This document shows positions 59,316 to 64,000 of a stretch of 64,000 bases of DNA, piece after piece. Location of the stretch: positions 1 to 64,000 of the forward strand of contig CAZVWS010000002.1 of NCBI GenBank assembly GCA_964631255.1, read 5' to 3'. How positions within the stretch are numbered: the stretch's first letter is position 1; each line of letters starts with the position of its first letter. Source of the stretch: JBGZFC01 sp964631255 (lineage in GTDB: Bacteria > Bacteroidota > Bacteroidia > Bacteroidales > Dysgonomonadaceae). The notes beneath the pieces are model-generated. The model was not told where the DNA came from, ran no database searches, and worked only from the letters and a program-made list of their open reading frames with translations. A program made the position numbers and the translations under genes.

Positions 59316-61073
59316 TTACTTGTTTTCGATTTTACTTTTTAGTAACTCGTCCAACTGATTGCGATAATCGTTGAATTTATCCGATTTAAATTCGGCATAG
59401 TTCATCTGACGACAGATATTTATCAGCCCTTTGAAATATTCGGCTACTTTGTTGAAGTTGTCAAACTCAAACTCGGTGCGACAAATATCTACGACCAAAT
59501 CCAGGATATATTTTTGACGTTCGATGGGTGTTACGGAATCGATATCGTCAAAAGCATCTTGTTGAAGAATGACGAAGTCTATTAGTTCCGATTTCCAGAA
59601 AGTTACGTGGTATTCAACCGGCACACCGTCGTCTCCCAAAATATTAATTTGCTCCGCGATTTCTTTTCCGCGCAACAGGCGAGTTTTTATATCGCTCACT
59701 TTGGATGTCCAATCGGTTGATATTTCGTTGGCGATATACTCTTCAAACTCGGGATACTCGATATATTTGGAGTAGGAGTCGATGGGGTTGATGGCCGGAT
59801 AACGTTTTCTATCGGCACGGTCTTGCTCCAATGCGTAGAAACAGCGTGCAACTTTTTTGGTGTTTTCGGTAACGGGTTCTTTCAAGTTACCCCCGGCGGG
59901 CGACACGGTTCCGATGAATGTGATGGAACCTTCTTTTCCGTTGTTTAGTACAACGTGTCCGGCACGTCCGTAGAAGTTGGAGATAATTGCCGATAAGTCC
60001 ATGGGGAATGCATCGGGTCCGGGAAGTTCTTCCAAGCGGTTACTCATCTCGCGCAATGCTTGTGCCCAACGCGAAGTGGAGTCTGCCATCAACAACACTT
60101 TCAGCCCCATAGAGCGATAATATTCTCCAATGGCCATTGCCGTATAAACGGATGCTTCACGTGCTGCTACGGGCATGTTAGATGTGTTGGCGATGATGAT
60201 GGTGCGCTCCATGAGTTTGCGTCCGGTGTGCGGGTCGTCGAGTTCTGGGAACTCGGTAAAAATTTCTACTACCTCATTGGCACGTTCGCCGCAGGCGGCA
60301 ATAATAACGATGTCGGCTTCAGCTTGTTTGGAAATGGCGTGTTGCAACACGGTTTTTCCTGTACCGAATGCTCCGGGAATGAATCCGGTTCCGCCTTCTA
60401 CTATCGGGTTGAGCGTATCGATGGTTCTAACGCCTGTTTCGAGCAGTTTGTAGGGTCTTGGTTTCTCTTTGTAGAGCGTGAGAGGAACTTTTACCGGCCA
60501 TTTCTGAATCATATTCAGTTTGATTTCGGCACCGTTTTCGTCTTCCACCGTTGCAATGGTGTGATAAATATTGTATTCACCTTCGGGAGCCACACTTTTC
60601 ACGGTGTATTTTCCGTTCATGGTGAAGGGAACCATTATTTTGTGTGGTTGGAAGTTTTCGTCCACTTCTCCCAACCAATCGCCTCCGGAAACTTTGTCCC
60701 CAGCTTTGGCAATGGGTTTAAAACTCCACAGTTTTTCTTCGTTGAGTGGGAAAGTGTATTGTCCTCTTTGCAGAAAAACGCCGTCCATTTTGTCGAGGTC
60801 GTTTTCCAATCCGTCGAGGTTTCGCTCCAGAAGTCCCGGGCCGAGCACCACTTCCAACATGTGTCCTTGGAAATTTACTTCGGCACCTACTTTTAGTCCG
60901 CGTGTGCTTTCAAAAACTTGCACGTACACGTTTTTCCCAATTACTTTGATGACTTCCGACATCAAATTGGTGCCGTCCAGATTGATATAGGCAATCTCAT
61001 TTTGGGCAACGGGGCCATCTACCTCCACTATAACGAGGTTAGAAATAATCCCCCTAACAATTCCTTTTGTCAT
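59316..61073 (-). CDS. ntpA: V/A-type ATPase catalytic subunit A
   Basis: 585 residues. The P-loop GAFGTGKT is at residues 234-241 in TGFIPGAFGTGKTVLQHAIS, and the non-homologous insertion typical of V/A-type A subunits is present (about 110-190). Catalytic features such as CGERANEVVEIF and STSRWAQALREMSNRLEELP follow. It hydrolyses ATP (or synthesises it) at the A3B3 head. It is complete, in the middle of the operon. Confidence 0.97.
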   Translation of the reverse strand: MTKGIVRGIISNLVIVEVDGPVAQNEIAYINLDGTNLMSEVIKVIGKNVYVQVFESTRGLKVGAEVNFQGHMLEVVLGPGLLERNLDGLENDLDKMDGVFLQRGQYTFPLNEEKLWSFKPIAKAGDKVSGGDWLGEVDENFQPHKIMVPFTMNGKYTVKSVAPEGEYNIYHTIATVEDENGAEIKLNMIQKWPVKVPLTLYKEKPRPYKLLETGVRTIDTLNPIVEGGTGFIPGAFGTGKTVLQHAISKQAEADIVIIAACGERANEVVEIFTEFPELDDPHTGRKLMERTIIIANTSNMPVAAREASVYTAMAIGEYYRSMGLKVLLMADSTSRWAQALREMSNRLEELPGPDAFPMDLSAIISNFYGRAGHVVLNNGKEGSITFIGTVSPAGGNLKEPVTENTKKVARCFYALEQDRADRKRYPAINPIDSYSKYIEYPEFEEYIANEISTDWTSKVSDIKTRLLRGKEIAEQINILGDDGVPVEYHVTFWKSELIDFVILQQDAFDDIDSVTPIERQKYILDLVVDICRTEFEFDNFNKVAEYFKGLINICRQMNYAEFKSDKFNDYRNQLDELLKSKIENK

Positions 61074-61118
61074 ATATTGTTTGTAATTATTTATTTTCTT
61101 GGCACTTTCACCGTTTTT

Positions 61119-61967
61119 TTACTCTTCCGGCATTTGAATTTCGTTTCTCAAATTGGAAATGAGTTCGCGGAAAATTCGTTCTCCATCTTCGGCATTGAGG
61201 CTTACCCAACGTTCCAGAATCTGAAGTTTACATAGGTATGCAAATATATATTCTATATTGAAATAATCGAAAATTGTATTGTCTTCTAACCAGTTCCAAC
61301 GAAATTTATCAATTTTTCTTTCCCGTTCAAACACATCGGTATCTTCTGCAATGCGTTGCAATTGGTCGTAGTATTCGAGTGTTTGGCTCAACCCGAAATC
61401 GCGTGCGTTGGCGTTTTCTCTGATTTGTTGGGCAATGGTGTTGTTTCCAACAACCACGGCAGACACGTCCATGCCATATTTTTTGGCATATATGGCCGAA
61501 AGTAAGTTGCCTATATTGAGATTTAGCTCAAACCAGCGTGCTATGAGCGTGTTTTTTACCTCCAAACCGTAATCCATATAGAGAGACGACATCAGGTCTT
61601 CCCACGATTGGTTTTCGGTTTGTGCATCTTCGCTCAACCAGGTTTTGATAAATTGTTCGTAAAATGCCGGAATTCTTTTGTTTTTGATTGGCAGATTTTC
61701 TTTCACTCTTTCCAATGCTTCCTGCATTTCTTCTCGAGAGATGCTTCCAATGCCGGCGTGTTGAAAATCTTTGTTTTGCAAAAAACCGAGCAAATTATCG
61801 TTGTCGTATTTCAAAAAATACTTGCCCAACAATTTTCTGTCGTCTGCTTTCAACTCTTCGTCCAGCGTGTTTTTAAACTCTTCCACGGTAAATGGGAGTT
61901 TCATGCTATCGAAAGTGAAATCGGGAAGTCCTGCTATGAAGCAGTAATATTGATTTTTGAAGAACAT
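61119..61967 (-). CDS. DUF2764 protein, likely the subunit C/d equivalent of the V/A-ATPase
   Basis: 282 residues, almost all helical. The start YYCFIAGLPDFTFDSMKLPF and YFLKYDNDNLLGFLQ, then WFELNLNIGNLLSAIYAKKY, resemble DUF2764, a family found in V/A-ATPase operons of Bacteroidota, Chlamydiae and spirochaetes where subunit C would be. It should bridge the central stalk and the K ring. It shows no clear sequence similarity to E. hirae NtpC that I can see. It sits between E and A, as in those operons. Confidence 0.85.
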   Translation of the reverse strand: MFFKNQYYCFIAGLPDFTFDSMKLPFTVEEFKNTLDEELKADDRKLLGKYFLKYDNDNLLGFLQNKDFQHAGIGSISREEMQEALERVKENLPIKNKRIPAFYEQFIKTWLSEDAQTENQSWEDLMSSLYMDYGLEVKNTLIARWFELNLNIGNLLSAIYAKKYGMDVSAVVVGNNTIAQQIRENANARDFGLSQTLEYYDQLQRIAEDTDVFERERKIDKFRWNWLEDNTIFDYFNIEYIFAYLCKLQILERWVSLNAEDGERIFRELISNLRNEIQMPEE

Positions 61968-62095
61968 ATTTTTTTGTTTTACTTCGTTGCAAACAATTGT
62001 AAAGTTTTGCTTTGCATCTCTATTCTTAGTTGCAGAGCAACAATGATATAACCAATAATTCTACCAAATGAAATAGAAATTGGTTTTGCGGCATT

Positions 62096-62683
62096 TTAGA
62101 AAAGTAGTTTCTGAATTTGGGGACGTAAAAATTGGCGGAAATATTCAATAAACTCTTCTTCACCAAATTTCACGCGATAGCTGCCGTCTTCGGGCGAGAG
62201 GGTGAAACCTGTTTTTAGTCCGTTTACCGATTCAATTTTCAAGCCGGTGTCTAACAAATTCTTTGCATTGGAAGCAATATACTTACCAAAATCTTCCGAA
62301 TTTTCAACACCGATTGTCAGCGATTCTTTTTTAGCCCAATTTTGAACCAGGTCCACAATTAGTTTTTGCATAAACGATTTATCTTCAACGGCTGCTTGCA
62401 CGTTTTTGGAAGAAAGTTTGTCGGTAACCAGATTGGTAATTTCACTTTTTAGAGCTTCGGTAGCTTGCGTAGCAAAAAGTTTGAGTTCCGACTCGGTGTT
62501 GCTTTTTAACTCATCGGCCTCTTTTCGTGCCGAAACGATAAGCTGCTCTGCCTCTTTTTTTGCATCGCTAAGCATTTTATTGTATTGACCTTTGGCATCG
62601 GCAATAATTTTATCGGCTTCTGCCTGTCCTTTTTCTACTCCTTCCGAATAGAGTTTAGATGTTAGTTCCTGAATTTTGTCCAT
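62096..62683 (-). CDS. ntpE: V/A-type ATPase peripheral stalk subunit E
   Basis: 195 residues. A long N-terminal helix with heptad-like alternation (KAEADKIIADAKGQYNKML-type, KKEAEQLIVSARKEADELK) leads to a globular C-terminal domain (GFTLSPEDGSYRVKFGEEEF). It is part of the peripheral stalk that stops the A3B3 head from rotating. A partner subunit G/H normally forms a heterodimer with E, but no G gene is visible. It is the first gene of the operon, about 85 nt behind a TATCTTTG promoter. Confidence 0.85.
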   Translation of the reverse strand: MDKIQELTSKLYSEGVEKGQAEADKIIADAKGQYNKMLSDAKKEAEQLIVSARKEADELKSNTESELKLFATQATEALKSEITNLVTDKLSSKNVQAAVEDKSFMQKLIVDLVQNWAKKESLTIGVENSEDFGKYIASNAKNLLDTGLKIESVNGLKTGFTLSPEDGSYRVKFGEEEFIEYFRQFLRPQIQKLLF

Positions 62684-62775
62684 ATATGCAGTCTGTATTA
62701 TTGATAACTAATGAGTTAAGATTTTTATCTCTCTGTGATTGATTTTCCAACGTTAATAAATGCAATTTAAAGGGT

Positions 62776-62783
62776 CAAAGATA
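62776..62783 (-). promoter_or_regulatory. -7 box for the V/A-ATPase operon
   Basis: CAAAGATA on the + strand reads TATCTTTG on the - strand, giving a leader of about 85 nt before ntpE. Confidence 0.6.
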
Positions 62784-62874
62784 TTATTTTTATTTTAACA
62801 ATGAAAAAATAATTGAATAAACTTTTCAAAAAAAACCGTTAAGCCGCATTTTCTTCATTCTCGAACTTTTGTAT

Positions 62875-62882
62875 TAATTTTG
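62875..62882 (+). promoter_or_regulatory. -7 box for the MATE transporter
   Basis: TAATTTTG ends only 6 nt before the ATG at 62889, so the transcript would be leaderless or nearly so. Confidence 0.55.
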
Positions 62883-62888
62883 CACGCT

Positions 62889-64000
62889 ATGGACAAAAAA
62901 ATATTCCGACTTGCTGTTCCCAACATTATTACGAACATTACCGTACCGTTGTTGGGAATGATAGATATAGCCATTGCCGGGCATTTGGGTTCGGCAATTT
63001 ATATAGGCGCTATTGCTCTGGGCGCCAATATATTTAATATGATTTATTGGAACTTTGGATTCATTCGCATGAGTTCCAGCGGATTTGTAGCACAAGCATA
63101 CGGGGGGCGCAATTTTACCGAAGCCATGAACGTGCTCATTCGTTCACTTTTGGTTGGATTGGGAATTGGTTTACTGATTGTTATCCTGCAATATCCGATA
63201 GGTAAATTTGCCGTGGGGCTGATAAAATCGGGTTCGGAGAGTAAAATCCACGTCGAGACTTATTTTAACATTTGTGTTTGGGCTGCACCTGCCGTGCTTG
63301 GCACGTATGCTTTTAAGGGGTTTTTTATCGGGATGCAGAATGCAAAAACGCCCATGATAATTGCCATTATCAACAATTTGCTAAACATAGGGTTTAGCTT
63401 TTTTTTCGTATTCGGCATGGATATGCAAGTGGAAGGAATTGCTCTTGGTACCATGCTTTCGCAAATTATTACGTTTTTGCTTTGTATTTTCTTGTGGCAC
63501 AAATTTTACGGGAGAATGCGAAAATACATCCGCAGAGATACTATTTTTGACGCGACAGCCATTCGTTCCTTTTTCAGAGTAAATGGCGATGTTTTTGTAC
63601 GAACATTTCTGCTGACACTGGTTACCACGTTTTTTACATTCGTTTCGTCGGGTATGGGCGATATGATTTTGGCAGCCAACGCATTGCTGATGCAATTTTT
63701 CATGCTTTTCTCCTATTTCATGGATGGATTTGCTTATGCCGGCGAGGCACTAACCGGAAGGTATATCGGTGCAAACAACCGGGTTTTATTGGCAAGAATG
63801 TTGAAACGTCTGTTTTTCTGGGGTTTTATTGTCAGTGCTGTATCGGTAGTGATTTACCTGTTTTTTCCAAACCAAATTCTGCAAATCCTTACCAACGATG
63901 CAGCCGTAATCGAAACCACCAAATCGTATCTTTTTTGGACGGTACTCATTCCTATAACCGGCTTTGCCGCCTTCCTCTGGGATGGTATTTTTATTGGCTC
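62889..64000 (+). CDS. MATE family multidrug/Na+ antiporter, 3'-truncated by the window edge
   Basis: About 370 residues are visible from the ATG beginning MDKKIFRLAVPNIITNITVP, with no stop before the end. The helices follow MATE/DinF patterns: LLGMIDIAIAGHLGSAIYIG, FGFIRMSSSGFVAQAYGGRN, FKGFFIGMQNAKTPMIIAII and EALTGRYIGANN. It exports drugs or metabolites in exchange for Na+ or H+. Given NhaD and the Na+-type ATPase nearby, Na+ coupling is plausible but unproven. It is divergent from the ATPase operon. Confidence 0.93.
   Translation, partial: MDKKIFRLAVPNIITNITVPLLGMIDIAIAGHLGSAIYIGAIALGANIFNMIYWNFGFIRMSSSGFVAQAYGGRNFTEAMNVLIRSLLVGLGIGLLIVILQYPIGKFAVGLIKSGSESKIHVETYFNICVWAAPAVLGTYAFKGFFIGMQNAKTPMIIAIINNLLNIGFSFFFVFGMDMQVEGIALGTMLSQIITFLLCIFLWHKFYGRMRKYIRRDTIFDATAIRSFFRVNGDVFVRTFLLTLVTTFFTFVSSGMGDMILAANALLMQFFMLFSYFMDGFAYAGEALTGRYIGANNRVLLARMLKRLFFWGFIVSAVSVVIYLFFPNQILQILTNDAAVIETTKSYLFWTVLIPITGFAAFLWDGIFIG

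Noticed and set aside
60060..60896. 278-codon frame on the + strand inside ntpA
   Set aside because: Cys/Phe-rich shadow of the catalytic ATPase subunit; the - strand gene is unambiguous.
1..64000. tRNA, rRNA or known riboswitch
   Set aside because: Reading both strands I found no cloverleaf, no CCA-ended tRNA, no rRNA segment and no recognisable riboswitch core; weak cases would need tRNAscan or Rfam.

Overview
The window looks like a contiguous piece of a Bacteroidota chromosome, most likely order Bacteroidales. Four things point there. The protein set is typical: DUF4919, DUF5683, the TIGR02757 family, a TonB-type outer-membrane barrel next to LytS/LytTR, and a V/A-type ATPase carrying a DUF2764 subunit. 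Start codons are repeatedly preceded by the Bacteroidota -7 box TAnnTTTG rather than a sigma-70 -10 box. Shine-Dalgarno sequences are weak or absent. Codon use is AT-rich. I cannot name a genus with confidence.

Left part (1-15.6 kb): the 3' part of groEL with its terminator; a DUF2891 and a DUF4919 secreted protein; a beta-mannosidase followed by L-serine dehydratase; a convergent Type II restriction-modification pair (C5 methylase with N-terminal MerR-like helix-turn-helix, Eco47II-like nuclease); a RelA/SpoT homologue with a degenerate hydrolase domain; a small FolK; an NfeD membrane protease; a small membrane protein; and PlsC.

Middle (16-38 kb): the parA-parB-DUF5683-lytic transglycosylase-TIGR02757 run; an 840-bp AT-rich gap rich in TTTGTAA-type repeats leading into an XRE regulator; pyrK-pyrD-ung; an outer-membrane protein with a LytS/LytTR pair; an OmpR-type two-component pair; YbjQ; endonuclease IV with NhaD; a GH20 lipoprotein hexosaminidase; and CutC.

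Histidine catabolism (38.4-50.2 kb): hutU, ftcD, hutI, fchA, hutH and an MFS carrier all lie on the + strand and give the complete route from histidine to glutamate plus methenyl-THF. The run is interrupted by foreign-looking material: two unrecognised genes, a KilA-N gene flanked by a 63-bp direct repeat of the ftcD 5' end, pnuC, a 37-aa membrane peptide, a four-helix-bundle (S23-type) gene and several palindromes.

Accessory island (about 50.3-54.9 kb): a patchwork of truncated genes. It holds a toxin-like C-terminal fragment with a frameshifted putative immunity gene, an HU-like DNA-binding stub, an AbiEi/AbiEii Type IV toxin-antitoxin pair, an unknown 270-aa gene and two decayed IS1-type zinc-ribbon relics. 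The pieces are separated by recurring repeats, including two ~190-bp copies that carry a promoter and the first 17 codons of a gene. This is the part most worth a second look.

Right end (54.9-64 kb): a seven-gene V/A-ATPase operon on the - strand (E, DUF2764/C-like, A, B, D, I, K; no F or G seen) with Na+-type ligands in subunit K, then a divergent MATE transporter that runs off the window. I saw no rRNA, tRNA, CRISPR array or intact insertion sequence.
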